From an uncultured Clostridia bacterium (lineage in GTDB: Bacteria > Bacillota > Clostridia > Christensenellales > Aristaeellaceae): a stretch of 34,691 nt of DNA. Location: NCBI GenBank assembly GCA_946543085.1, contig CAMNLM010000015.1, forward strand, positions 1 to 34,691, written 5' to 3'. The notes under the pieces were generated by a model. That model saw nothing but the letters and a program-made list of their open reading frames with translations, was not told where the DNA came from and did not search any database. Shown in pieces: positions 7,465 to 16,188 of the stretch (its first letter is position 1; every line of letters starts with the position of its first letter). A program made the translations under genes and the position numbers.

Positions 7465-8952
7465 ATGCGCAACGCGGGTATCCTTCTGCATATCTCCTCG
7501 CTGCCCGGACCGGACGGGATCGGTTCGCTGGGGCAGGAGGCGTATGATTTCGCCGACTTTCTGCACGAAGCTGGCTTTTCGCTGTGGCAGGTGCTCCCGA
7601 TGGGGCCGACCGGCTACGGCGAGTCGCCCTATCAGTCCTCCAGCGTGTTCGCGGGCAATCCGCTGCTGATCTCCCTGAAAAAGATGGAGACGGACGGCCT
7701 GCTCGGCGTGGTCGACGAGGCGCGGGACGTCTTCGAGCCGGAAGATCTGTCGAAGATCGATTACGCCGCGGTGCGCGCGCACAAGATGAAGCTGCTGCGC
7801 CTCGCGTTCTACCGGTCGGAGGAGAGCCGCCGCGACGAAATCCGCCGCTGGATGAATGAAAACAGCTGGGTGCGCGACTACGCCCTGTTCACGGCGGTGA
7901 AGGAGCACCTCGGCGGCGCGATGTGGACCAAATGGCCGGACGACGAGATCCGCATGAACAAGAAGTCCGCCCGCGAGAAGTACCGCATTGAGCTGCTGGA
8001 GGATTACCGCTTCCACATCTTCTGCCAGTGGGTCTTCTTCCGCCAGTGGGAAGCGCTGAAGAAGTACTGCAATGAGCGCGGCATCCGTCTCTTCGGCGAC
8101 ATGCCGATCTATGTGGCGGAGGACAGCGCGGACACCTGGACGCATCCCGAGGTCTTCCAGCTCGACCGCGACCGCATCCCGAAGCGGGTGGCGGGCGTGC
8201 CGCCGGACTACTTCTCCGCGGACGGCCAGCTGTGGGGCAACCCGCTCTACCGCTGGCACCGCCTGCGCTTCCACGGCTATGACTGGTGGGTGGAGCGCAT
8301 GCGCAGGATGGCGGCCATGTACGACATCATCCGCGTCGATCACTTCATCGGCTTTGCGAACTATTATTCCATTCCCTACGGCGCGAAGACCGCGCGCGAG
8401 GGCAAATGGATCGTCGGCCCCGGCAAGAGCCTCTTCAAGACCTTCAACCGCAAACTGCCTGGGCTGAACATCGTGGCCGAGGATCTGGGCTGCGTGACAG
8501 ACCGCGTGCGCAAACTGATCGACTTCACGGGCTACCCCGGCATGAAGGTGCTCGTGTTCGGCTTCGACGGAAAAGACGACACGAACGAGCATCTGCCGGC
8601 CAACTACAAGGAAAACATCGTCGCCTATACCGGCACGCACGACAACAACACCGTACGCGGCTGGATCGACAGTGCGGACGAGAAGGCCGTCGCGCAAGCA
8701 AAGCGCATCCTGGGCTTTGACAGACCCGAAGACGCTCCCGCGGCGTTCGTGAAGGCCGTGCTGGCGAGCCGGGCGAACATGGCGGTGATCGCGATGCAGG
8801 ACATCCTGGGCCTGGACGCCTCCGCCTGCATGAACCATCCGGGATCGACCAGCGGCAACTGGCTCTGGCGCATGAACCCCGGCGCTGTGGGTCCCAAGGA
8901 CGCGGCCCGTCTCCGCGCGCTCCTGCAGGAAACCGGGCGGCTGGATCAATGA
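7465..8952 (+). CDS. malQ: 4-alpha-glucanotransferase (amylomaltase)
   Basis: A 495-residue GH77 enzyme that transfers alpha-1,4-glucan segments between maltodextrins in the cytoplasm. The N-terminus RNAGILLHISSLPGPDGIGS is typical of the family. Later blocks include LPMGPTGYGESPYQS, DMPIYVAEDSADTW, the nucleophile region IIRVDHFIGF, the acid/base region NIVAEDLGCV and the third acid in TGTHDNNT. Length is normal for the bacterial amylomaltase subgroup. The ATG at 7465 is the family start; GTG at 7459 is a possible alternative, and the open frame back to 7432 is not needed. It pairs with glgP downstream, the classical glycogen/maltodextrin breakdown set. Confidence 0.95.
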   Translation: MRNAGILLHISSLPGPDGIGSLGQEAYDFADFLHEAGFSLWQVLPMGPTGYGESPYQSSSVFAGNPLLISLKKMETDGLLGVVDEARDVFEPEDLSKIDYAAVRAHKMKLLRLAFYRSEESRRDEIRRWMNENSWVRDYALFTAVKEHLGGAMWTKWPDDEIRMNKKSAREKYRIELLEDYRFHIFCQWVFFRQWEALKKYCNERGIRLFGDMPIYVAEDSADTWTHPEVFQLDRDRIPKRVAGVPPDYFSADGQLWGNPLYRWHRLRFHGYDWWVERMRRMAAMYDIIRVDHFIGFANYYSIPYGAKTAREGKWIVGPGKSLFKTFNRKLPGLNIVAEDLGCVTDRVRKLIDFTGYPGMKVLVFGFDGKDDTNEHLPANYKENIVAYTGTHDNNTVRGWIDSADEKAVAQAKRILGFDRPEDAPAAFVKAVLASRANMAVIAMQDILGLDASACMNHPGSTSGNWLWRMNPGAVGPKDAARLRALLQETGRLDQ

Positions 8953-8960
8953 ATCTTCAA

Positions 8961-8988
8961 AGCCGCCGCGCTGAAAGACGCGGCGGCT
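8961..8988 (+). other. strong intercistronic hairpin between malQ and glgP, without a T-tract
   Basis: AGCCGCCGCG (8961-8970) and CGCGGCGGCT (8979-8988) form a perfect 10-bp stem around the 8-base loop CTGAAAGA. No run of T follows on either strand, so it is not an ordinary intrinsic terminator. It lies between the malQ stop and the glgP ribosome-binding site. A role in mRNA stability or processing is inference. Confidence 0.6.
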
Positions 8989-9013
8989 GAAAGCAAGAGA
9001 AAGCGTGATACTC

Positions 9014-11356
9014 ATGTACAATGCCCAAAAACTGATCGAGAGCGCCGAGCGCTGCCTGCTCACGAGGGAGCATATCACGCTCCGGGAGGCCAGCGCGGTG
9101 CAGCTTCACGAGGCCATCGCCTCCGGCGCCATGGAGGCCCTGGCGGAGAACTGGAAGCAGAGCGAAGAGAAACGCCGCGCCCACAGACAGGCCTGCTACC
9201 TCTCGATGGAATACCTGGTCGGCCGGCTGGTCTATAACAATCTCTTCTCCATGGGGCTCCTGGAGGAGACCCGCAGGCTCCTGGCCGAGCGCGGCGTGGA
9301 CATCGCTGTGCTGGAGGATATCGAGGATGACGCCTTTGGCAACGGCGGTCTCGGCCGTCTCGCGGCCTGCTTTCTGGACAGCGCCGCGACGCACGGCGTG
9401 CCCCTGATGGGCTACGGCCTGCGTTTCCGCTACGGCCTGTTCAAGCAGGATTTCGTTGGCGGACGCCAGGCGGAAGAGCCGGACGACTGGTCGAAATACG
9501 GCGATCCCTGGAGCATCCGCCGCCTGAGCCAGGCCGTTGTGGTGCCGATGGCCACGGGCGACGTCCTGGCCGTTCCGTACGACATGCCGGTGATCGGCTA
9601 TGGCACGGCGAATATCGGCACCCTGCGCCTCTGGCAGTGCGAGAGCCTGCATGAGACCGATTTCAAGCTCTTCAATGAGCAGAAGTACGCGCAGGCGGCA
9701 GCGGATAAGAACAAGGCGGAGGATATCACCAAATACCTATACCCGAACGATACCCGCCGGGCTGGCAGGCAACTGCGCGTCAAGCAGCAGTATGTGCTGG
9801 TGTCCGCTTCCGTGCAGGATATGATGCGCGATTACCGCGCGCGCCACGGTAGCGATTACAGCTTCTTCGCCGGGGAATACGCGGTGCAGCTCAACGACAC
9901 GCACCCGGTGATGGCGATCCCTGAGCTGATCCGGCTGCTTGGCGAGGATGGCGTCGGCTTTGATGCCGCGCTGGACATCGCTCGCGAGGTCTTCTCCTAC
10001 ACGAACCACACCGTGATGCAGGAGGCGCTGGAGAAATGGGATCTTGCCCTGCTGCGCTCTGTCTGCCCGGACATCGTGCGCATCATGCGGCTGATCGACC
10101 AGCGCTTCAAGGCCGAGATGGCCGAGAAGAACGCGCCGGTGCTTCCGAACCGCTGCATCATCGAAAAGGGCAGAGTGCACATGGCGCAGCTGGCCGTTTA
10201 CGCAACCCACGCGACCAACGGCGTGGCCGAGCTGCACAGCGAGCTGCTCCGCACCGATCTCTTCAAAGACTGGTATGCGCTCTACCCTGAGCGATTCCAG
10301 AACAAGACCAACGGCATCACGCAGCGCCGCTGGCTGGGGCTGTGCAATCCCGAACTGTCCGCGCTGATCGCCGAACGCATCGGGGACGGCTTCCTGACCG
10401 ATCTGAGCCGGCTGGAAGGCCTGAAGCAGCACATGGATGACGCGACCGTGCAAGCCTTCCGCCGGGTCAAGCGCCTGAAGAAGGAACAGCTCTGCGCGGA
10501 GATCGCGAAGCGTGAGGGCGTCACGGTTTCTCCGGATATGATGTTCGACGTGCAGATCAAGCGACTGCACGAATACAAGCGCCAGCTGCTCAACGCGCTC
10601 TCCATTTACGCGATCTATAAGGAGCTGAGAGCCGGACGCCTGAAGGACTTCGCGCCGACGGTCTACATCTTCGGCGCGAAAGCGGCCCCGGGCTATGTCC
10701 GCGCGAAGAGCGTGATCTACTACATCAACCAGCTGGCCGAGCTTGTGAACAGCGATCCCAGGACGCGCGACCGGCTAAAGATCGTCTTCGTCCGCAATTA
10801 CAATTGCTCCTGGGCGGAGAAGATCATTCCCGCCGCGGACGTCAGCGAGCAGATTTCCCCCGCAGGCACGGAGGCCAGCGGCACCGGCAACATGAAGCTG
10901 ATGCTCAACGGCGCGGTGACCCTCGGCACCTGGGACGGCGCGAACATCGAGATCGTGGAGGAGGCAGGCCGGGAAAACAACTATGTCTTCGGCGCGACCG
11001 TCGAGGAGCTGAACGGCATCCGCGACACCTATGTCCCCAAAGACCTGCTGAAGACGGACAAGCTGCTCAAAAAGGCGGTGGCCTCCCTCGCCGACGGCAC
11101 GTTCCGCGACGAGGACGGCGGACTCAGGGAACTGCACGACGCGCTGCTCAAAGGCGCAAGCTGGCACAAGCCGGATCAGTATTTCGTTCTCTATGACTTT
11201 GCGAGCTACCTGGAGGCGAAGCTGCGCGTCAACCGCGACTGGGCCGCGGACCCGGACGCCTTCGCCCGCAAGTGCCTGATGAACACCGCGTCCGCGGGCA
11301 AATTCTCCTCCGACCGCACGATTGCGCAGTACGCAAAAGAAATCTGGAACGTCTGA
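9014..11356 (+). CDS. glgP: glycogen/maltodextrin phosphorylase
   Basis: A 780-residue GT35 phosphorylase that releases glucose 1-phosphate from alpha-1,4-glucans using pyridoxal phosphate. Recognisable blocks are YLSMEYLVGRLVYNNL, FGNGGLGRLAACFLDS, YGLRFRYGLFKQ, QLNDTHPVMAIPEL, TNHTVMQEALEKWD, NGITQRRWL, IKRLHEYKRQLLN and EASGTGNMKLMLNGA, in which Lys628 holds the cofactor. Length is typical of bacterial enzymes without the N-terminal regulatory extension of animal phosphorylases. The ATG at 9014 lies 10 bases after GAGAAAG; a GTG at 9005 is a less likely start. It follows malQ by about 60 bases containing a strong hairpin, so the two genes may share a transcript with differential stability. 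Confidence 0.95.
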   Translation: MYNAQKLIESAERCLLTREHITLREASAVQLHEAIASGAMEALAENWKQSEEKRRAHRQACYLSMEYLVGRLVYNNLFSMGLLEETRRLLAERGVDIAVLEDIEDDAFGNGGLGRLAACFLDSAATHGVPLMGYGLRFRYGLFKQDFVGGRQAEEPDDWSKYGDPWSIRRLSQAVVVPMATGDVLAVPYDMPVIGYGTANIGTLRLWQCESLHETDFKLFNEQKYAQAAADKNKAEDITKYLYPNDTRRAGRQLRVKQQYVLVSASVQDMMRDYRARHGSDYSFFAGEYAVQLNDTHPVMAIPELIRLLGEDGVGFDAALDIAREVFSYTNHTVMQEALEKWDLALLRSVCPDIVRIMRLIDQRFKAEMAEKNAPVLPNRCIIEKGRVHMAQLAVYATHATNGVAELHSELLRTDLFKDWYALYPERFQNKTNGITQRRWLGLCNPELSALIAERIGDGFLTDLSRLEGLKQHMDDATVQAFRRVKRLKKEQLCAEIAKREGVTVSPDMMFDVQIKRLHEYKRQLLNALSIYAIYKELRAGRLKDFAPTVYIFGAKAAPGYVRAKSVIYYINQLAELVNSDPRTRDRLKIVFVRNYNCSWAEKIIPAADVSEQISPAGTEASGTGNMKLMLNGAVTLGTWDGANIEIVEEAGRENNYVFGATVEELNGIRDTYVPKDLLKTDKLLKKAVASLADGTFRDEDGGLRELHDALLKGASWHKPDQYFVLYDFASYLEAKLRVNRDWAADPDAFARKCLMNTASAGKFSSDRTIAQYAKEIWNV

Positions 11357-11419
11357 ACCCCAACCAAGGATCCCTGGATTGCTTCATACCTTCAACAACC
11401 AAGAAAGGCGGAATCAATT

Positions 11420-13891
11420 ATGCAAATCCAGTCTCTTTCCGGCGCATGGCGGATGCGTCAGGCCGACACGGACACCTGGCATGAGGCCCTTGTTCCCGGC
11501 TCTGTCTACGCAGATCTCCTGCGGGACGGCTCCATCCCGGATCCCTATTGGCGCGAGAACGAGCGTGAGTGCTTTGAGCTGATGCGCAAGGAGTGGGAGT
11601 ATACTCGCACCTTCGACGCGGACAAGGCCCTGCTGAACAGCAACCGCGTCGTGCTGCGCTGCTTCGGTCTCGACACGCTTGCGACCCTGACACTCAACGG
11701 GGTCGAGATTGGCCGCGCGGACAACATGCACATCACCTGGGGCTTCGACGTGAAGGCGGCACTGAAGGAGAAGGACAATGTGCTGACCGTGCGCTTCGCC
11801 TCTCCTGTGGAATACTGCCTCGCCGAGTATGAGAAGCGCCCGATCTGGGGCTCCACCGACGCAATCCCCGGCTTCGGCCATCTGCGCAAAGCGCACTGCA
11901 TGTTCGGCTGGGACTGGGGTCCCCGTCTGCCCGATGCCGGCATCTGGCGTGAGATCCGCCTGGAGGGCATCGATCAGGCCCGGCTGGAGAGCGTCTACGT
12001 GGAGCAGGTGCACCGGGACGGCAAAGTGACCCTGAACCTTCGCCCGGACATCGACGGCTGCGCGGAAGGCTGCACGCTTGAGGCGACGCTGACCGCGCCG
12101 GACGGCACGGTGACGGCCTTCGAGGGCGGCACGCTGACCGTGGAGCATCCGCAGCTCTGGTGGCCCAACGGCCTGGGCGAGCATCCGCTCTACACGGTGA
12201 ATGCGCGCCTCGTGGCGAACGGGCGCGAGCAGGACACCTGGACAGGCCGCATTGGCCTGCGCACCCTGACCGTCTCCCGCGAGAAGGACGAATGGGGCGA
12301 GGAATTCTGCCAGATGGTCAACGGCGTGAAGGTCTTCGCGATGGGTTCCGACTACATCCCCGAGGACAATCTGCTCTCCCGCGTCACGCCGGAGCGCACC
12401 CGCCGTCTGCTGGAGGACGCTGCCCTGGCCAATCAGAACACGATCCGTGTCTGGGGCGGTGGCTACTATCCGAACGACGATTTCTTCGACAGCTGCGACG
12501 AGCTGGGTCTCATGGTCTGGCAGGACCTCATGTACGCCTGCTCCCTGTACGAGTTGACGCCCGAATTTGACGCCTCCATCCGCACGGAGGCGATGCAGAA
12601 CATCCGCCGCATCCGCCACCACGCGAGCCTGGCGATCCTCAGCGGCAACAACGAGGACGAGCAATTTGTCTCCGTGATCAACGATATCCTGACCGGCAAG
12701 CAGCTGGACCCCGGCCGCTTTGGCCCCGCCGAGCGCAAGCACGTGAAGGATTATCTCACCATGTATGAGTACATCCTGTCCGGCATCGCGAAGGAGGAAG
12801 CGCCGCAGACCTTCTGGTGGCCCTCCAGCCCCTCCTCCGGCGGCAGCTTTGACAACCCGCAGGACCCCAACCGCGGCGACGTTCACTATTGGGACGTGTG
12901 GCACGGGGAGAAGCCCTTCACCGAGTACCGCAAGTTCCACTTCCGCTACGCGAGCGAATTCGGCTTCCAGTCCTTCCCGATGCTCCCGACCATCGAGAGC
13001 TTCACGGAGCCCGAGGACCGCAACATCTTCAGCCGCGTGATGGAGCGCCATCAGCGCAACAAGGACGCCAATGGCAAGATCCTGTCCTACCTGAGCCAGA
13101 CATTCCGTTATCCGAACAGCTTCGACAACCTGCTCTATGCCAGCCAGCTGCTGCAGGCGGAAGCTATCCGCTACGGCGTGGAGCACTGGCGGCGGTACCG
13201 CGGGCGCTGCATGGGCGCGATTGTCTGGCAGCTGAACGACATCTGGCCCGTGGCTTCCTGGGCCTCCATTGACTACTATGGCCGCTGGAAGGCGCTGCAC
13301 TATGCCGAGAAGCGCTTCTTCGCGCCGGTGCTGCTCTCCATCGAGGAGGACGGCGAGCTGAACCAGAACCCGAAGATCAACGAGTGGCATCCGGATGTCA
13401 TCCACCGCGCCGCCCGCATGAACGTCTCCAACGAGACGATGCAGGATGTGGACGTGACTGTGCACTGGGCGCTGCGCCGCGCCGACGCCTCCATCATCCG
13501 CGAGGGAGAGAAGCAGGTGCATGTGCCCGCCATGACCGCGGTCTGGCTGGACAAGCTGGAGTTTGACGACGCCTCGATCACCGGCAGCTACTTCTCCTGT
13601 GAGATGTACCGGGACGGCAAGTGGGTTTCCTCATCGACCGCGCTCTTCTGCGCGCCGAAGCACTTCGAGTTCCTCAACCCGCACATCACCTGCGAGACGG
13701 ATGGTCAGAAGGTGACCGTGAAGGCTGACGCGTATGCGCGCCAGGTATGGCTGGAAAGCGACGACCCCGACCTGCTGCTCAGCGACAACGCCTTCGACAT
13801 GAACGCGGGCGAGGTGCGCGTGAGGGTGCTGCGCGGCGATCCGACCGGCATCCGCGCGCGTTCTGTGTGGAATCTCGATCACAACGGCTGA
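11420..13891 (+). CDS. beta-mannosidase (GH2)
   Basis: An 823-residue intracellular glycosidase (no signal peptide) that removes terminal beta-mannose from manno-oligosaccharides. The N-terminus (LSGAWRMRQADTDTWHEALV, VPGSVYADLL) and the block CMFGWDWGPRLPDAGIWREI are typical of beta-mannosidases rather than GH2 beta-galactosidases. The TIM-barrel active site shows RVWGGGYYPNDDFFD and SGNNED with acid/base Glu412, and the nucleophile Glu513 lies in ASEFGFQSFP. It is followed by a perfect intrinsic terminator. It lies 63 bases after glgP, with AAAGGCGG before the ATG, and no separate promoter is evident, so it may belong to the malQ-glgP transcript. Co-location suggests use of glucomannan- or mannan-derived sugars, but no transporter is in the window. 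Confidence 0.93.
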   Translation: MQIQSLSGAWRMRQADTDTWHEALVPGSVYADLLRDGSIPDPYWRENERECFELMRKEWEYTRTFDADKALLNSNRVVLRCFGLDTLATLTLNGVEIGRADNMHITWGFDVKAALKEKDNVLTVRFASPVEYCLAEYEKRPIWGSTDAIPGFGHLRKAHCMFGWDWGPRLPDAGIWREIRLEGIDQARLESVYVEQVHRDGKVTLNLRPDIDGCAEGCTLEATLTAPDGTVTAFEGGTLTVEHPQLWWPNGLGEHPLYTVNARLVANGREQDTWTGRIGLRTLTVSREKDEWGEEFCQMVNGVKVFAMGSDYIPEDNLLSRVTPERTRRLLEDAALANQNTIRVWGGGYYPNDDFFDSCDELGLMVWQDLMYACSLYELTPEFDASIRTEAMQNIRRIRHHASLAILSGNNEDEQFVSVINDILTGKQLDPGRFGPAERKHVKDYLTMYEYILSGIAKEEAPQTFWWPSSPSSGGSFDNPQDPNRGDVHYWDVWHGEKPFTEYRKFHFRYASEFGFQSFPMLPTIESFTEPEDRNIFSRVMERHQRNKDANGKILSYLSQTFRYPNSFDNLLYASQLLQAEAIRYGVEHWRRYRGRCMGAIVWQLNDIWPVASWASIDYYGRWKALHYAEKRFFAPVLLSIEEDGELNQNPKINEWHPDVIHRAARMNVSNETMQDVDVTVHWALRRADASIIREGEKQVHVPAMTAVWLDKLEFDDASITGSYFSCEMYRDGKWVSSSTALFCAPKHFEFLNPHITCETDGQKVTVKADAYARQVWLESDDPDLLLSDNAFDMNAGEVRVRVLRGDPTGIRARSVWNLDHNG

Positions 13892-13916
13892 TTTCTCAAC
13901 GATAGCAACAAGCATC

Positions 13917-13952
13917 CGGGAATGGATGGCACGTCTGTCCATTCCCGTTTTT
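13917..13952 (+). terminator. intrinsic terminator after the beta-mannosidase gene
   Basis: A perfect 10-bp stem, CGGGAATGGA (13917-13926) with TCCATTCCCG (13938-13947), followed by TTTTT. Confidence 0.93.
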
Positions 13953-13972
13953 GACGCGAAGGGGGAGGCTGC

Positions 13973-14488
13973 ATGGGCAAAAACGATCGTCCGCCGTTTC
14001 ATGTGGTGAGCCGGCGCGGCGCGGGCTGCATCCGTCTCACCCGGGACGCGAAGGGCAGACGAACGCTGACCCTGCCGCTCGGCGCGCCGGATACAGCGGC
14101 CGGCCGGTTTCTCCTGGGCTGGGACAGGGGCGCCGCACACTCTGCCGCCGGAACCCAAACATCGGAAGAAAAGCTGACACAGCTCGCCGCGCAATGGGCG
14201 GAACGCATGGGGGTGGAATGCCCAAAGATTGTCTTCCAGAAGGACAGCAGCCGATGGGGCAACTGCCTCTGGACAGAGGGCACCATTGTGCTGCACCCGG
14301 CGCTGCTGGGGCTGCCCGGGCCTGTGCTGGAGGAAAGCCTGGTGCATGAGCTGGAGCACTTTCGCATTCACGACCACAGCCCCGCGTTCTGGACGGAGCT
14401 GACGGCATGGCTGCCGGATTGGGCATACTGCGAGGGCTTTCTGCGCGGCTGGGCATCAGGCGTCAGGAGGGAGAACAGGCAGCGGTGA
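13973..14488 (+). CDS. YgjP-like (DUF45) metallopeptidase-type protein, first of a tandem pair
   Basis: A 171-residue protein with the SprT/YgjP-type zinc site: SRWGNC at 93-98, VHELEH with His125, Glu126 and His129, and a third ligand His135 in HDHSPAFW. The N-terminal half typical of the family (a beta-rich region with a QxxWI-type helix) is shortened compared with the next gene. GGGGGAGG precedes the ATG. Its stop overlaps the next gene's GTG start (GTGA, 14485-14488), so the pair is translationally coupled. The function of YgjP proteins is not settled; a metal-dependent hydrolase or protease is assumed from the motif. The two proteins look like diverged duplicates. Confidence 0.8.
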   Translation: MGKNDRPPFHVVSRRGAGCIRLTRDAKGRRTLTLPLGAPDTAAGRFLLGWDRGAAHSAAGTQTSEEKLTQLAAQWAERMGVECPKIVFQKDSSRWGNCLWTEGTIVLHPALLGLPGPVLEESLVHELEHFRIHDHSPAFWTELTAWLPDWAYCEGFLRGWASGVRRENRQR

Positions 14489-15120
14489 AACAGACGATCA
14501 TCCATGAAGACTATACCGTCATCGTCACGCCGCGGGCCAACTGCCGGCGCTTTGTGCTCCGCTGCAGGAGCGGCGAACAGGGCTTCGCGCTCTCCGTTCC
14601 ACCGGGAACGACGCGCGCGCAGATCGAGCGCTTCCTGCGCCAGCAGGAAAACTGGATGCATGCGCACAGCGCGGCGCTTCAGGCATGGCAGCCGCGCTAT
14701 GAAGCGGGAGAACGGCACATGCTTCTGGGCCGGCGCGTGACGCTCGGACAAAACGGCATACCGGCCGGGAAGGCTTTCATCCGCCTGCGCGGCGATCGCT
14801 TTGCGGAAACCGTGCGGAGGCTCTTCACAGTCTGGGAACCACGCCTGGGCGTCCGCACGGCAGGCATCCGTTTCCGGGACATGAAGAGCCGCTGGGGCTC
14901 CTGCCAGACAAAGACGCGCGTCGTGACACTGAACAGCCGACTGGCGCTCTACCCGGAGGACTGTATCGAGCACGTGATCGTGCACGAGCTGTGCCATCTG
15001 CTGGTGCCGAATCACTCGGCGGCGTTTCATGATCTGATGACGGCGCACCTTCCGTCCTGGAGGGAGAGACAGAAACGCACCAACACGATGGATGTCCGCC
15101 CGCTGCCGCCGGAGACGTGA
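14485..15120 (+). CDS. YgjP-like (DUF45) metallopeptidase-type protein, second of a tandem pair
   Basis: A 211-residue member of the same family with the full usual length. An N-terminal beta-rich part (VIVTPRANCRRFVLRCRSGE) is followed by a helix with QQENWMHAH, then RDMKSRWGSCQTKTRVVTLN and the zinc motif VIVHELCHLLVPNHSAAFHD (His167, Glu168, His171, His177). The GTG at 14485 is chosen because it overlaps the previous stop as GTGA and has GGAGG 14 bases upstream; reading further upstream would only run into the first gene in another frame. Cytoplasmic, no signal peptide. The exact substrate is unknown. Confidence 0.85.
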   Translation: MKQTIIHEDYTVIVTPRANCRRFVLRCRSGEQGFALSVPPGTTRAQIERFLRQQENWMHAHSAALQAWQPRYEAGERHMLLGRRVTLGQNGIPAGKAFIRLRGDRFAETVRRLFTVWEPRLGVRTAGIRFRDMKSRWGSCQTKTRVVTLNSRLALYPEDCIEHVIVHELCHLLVPNHSAAFHDLMTAHLPSWRERQKRTNTMDVRPLPPET

Positions 15121-15214
15121 GGCCTGCTTCCCGTGGGGACAGCGGGACCGAGCCGGACAGGGGACAGAAAGAAACTGAGAGAAACAGAGAGATCAGAGAG
15201 GAACGGAGACAGGC

Positions 15215-16084
15215 ATGACCGACCTGAAAAAGGTATTCAGAGGCAACAAGCGATTCAACGCATGGGCGCAGATTGTGCTGGGCTGTCTGGTGGGCGGCGC
15301 GGCCTATCCGCTCTTTCTGACGCCCAACCGCATCGCGCCGGGCGGACTGACCGGCGTGGGCATGATCCTCAACCACTACTTTGGCATCCCCGTCGGCACA
15401 GCCAGCCTGATCATGAATATCCCGCTGTTCCTGCTCAGCTATCAGGCCATCGGCGGCATCTTCTTTCTGCGCTCCCTGGGCGCGACCATCCTCTTCTCCC
15501 TGAGCATCGACTTTTTGCCCTTCAGGCCAATGACGGTCGATCCGCTGCTCGGGAGCGTTTACGGCGGGGTTGTGCTGGGCATCGGCCTGGGCCTCATCCT
15601 GCGCAGCGGCGCGACGACCGGCGGCACGGATATGATCGCCAAGCTGATCCACAGGAAGTTCCCCTTCATCTCGGTCGGCATGTTCCTGTTTGTGATCGAC
15701 GGCCTGGTGGTCATCGCGGCGGGCCTGACCTTCGGCACGACGGAGGCGCTCTATGCCATGCTCTGCATTTTCGCCTCCTCCAAGGTGATCGACACCGTGA
15801 TGGTCGGCTTTGTCTCCAACAAGGCGTGCTTCATTGTCTCGGACAGATGGGAGCGCATCAGCGTCCGCATCCTCCGCGAGATGGAGCGCGGCGCGACGCA
15901 TCTGCAGGCCAAAGGCGCCTATTCCGGCACGGAGCGGCCTGTGCTGATGTGCGTCATCTCCCGCCAGGAACTGCCGATGATCAAGGAGATTGTGCGGCAG
16001 GAGGACGGGAACGCCTTTGTCTTCATGACCGAGGCGTTCGAGGTGCTGGGCGAGGGCTTCTCCGCGCTCAACAGCCCGGACTGA
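15215..16084 (+). CDS. YitT-family membrane protein (DUF161/DUF2179)
   Basis: A 289-residue protein with the N-terminal YitT module of five or so membrane segments (IVLGCLVGGAAYPLFLTPN, SLIMNIPLFLLSYQAIGG, VYGGVVLGIGLGLILRSGA, VGMFLFVIDGLVVIAAGLTF). The signature ITPNxIAPGGLTGVG is present as LTPNRIAPGGLTGVG, and the loop SGATTGGTDMIAKLIHRKF is typical. The C-terminal ~85 residues (KACFIVSDRWERISVRILRE and onward) are the cytosolic DUF2179 domain, ending TEAFEVLGEGF. The family is widespread in Firmicutes with no agreed transport substrate. The ATG follows GGAACGGAG by 6 bases. Confidence 0.92.
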   Translation: MTDLKKVFRGNKRFNAWAQIVLGCLVGGAAYPLFLTPNRIAPGGLTGVGMILNHYFGIPVGTASLIMNIPLFLLSYQAIGGIFFLRSLGATILFSLSIDFLPFRPMTVDPLLGSVYGGVVLGIGLGLILRSGATTGGTDMIAKLIHRKFPFISVGMFLFVIDGLVVIAAGLTFGTTEALYAMLCIFASSKVIDTVMVGFVSNKACFIVSDRWERISVRILREMERGATHLQAKGAYSGTERPVLMCVISRQELPMIKEIVRQEDGNAFVFMTEAFEVLGEGFSALNSPD

Positions 16085-16188
16085 CCCCGTGCAGGAATCC
16101 GGGAGAATTTGTCGAATGAATGCGGAGACAGCGGCAGAGCCGGACAAAAACGGTGCTTCCACGCTGATTTCGCGGGAGGCGTTCCTGT

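Noticed and set aside
5161-9078. Very long open frame on the minus strand
   Set aside because: It is antisense to two clear genes, has biased composition typical of high-GC shadow frames, and no recognisable domains.
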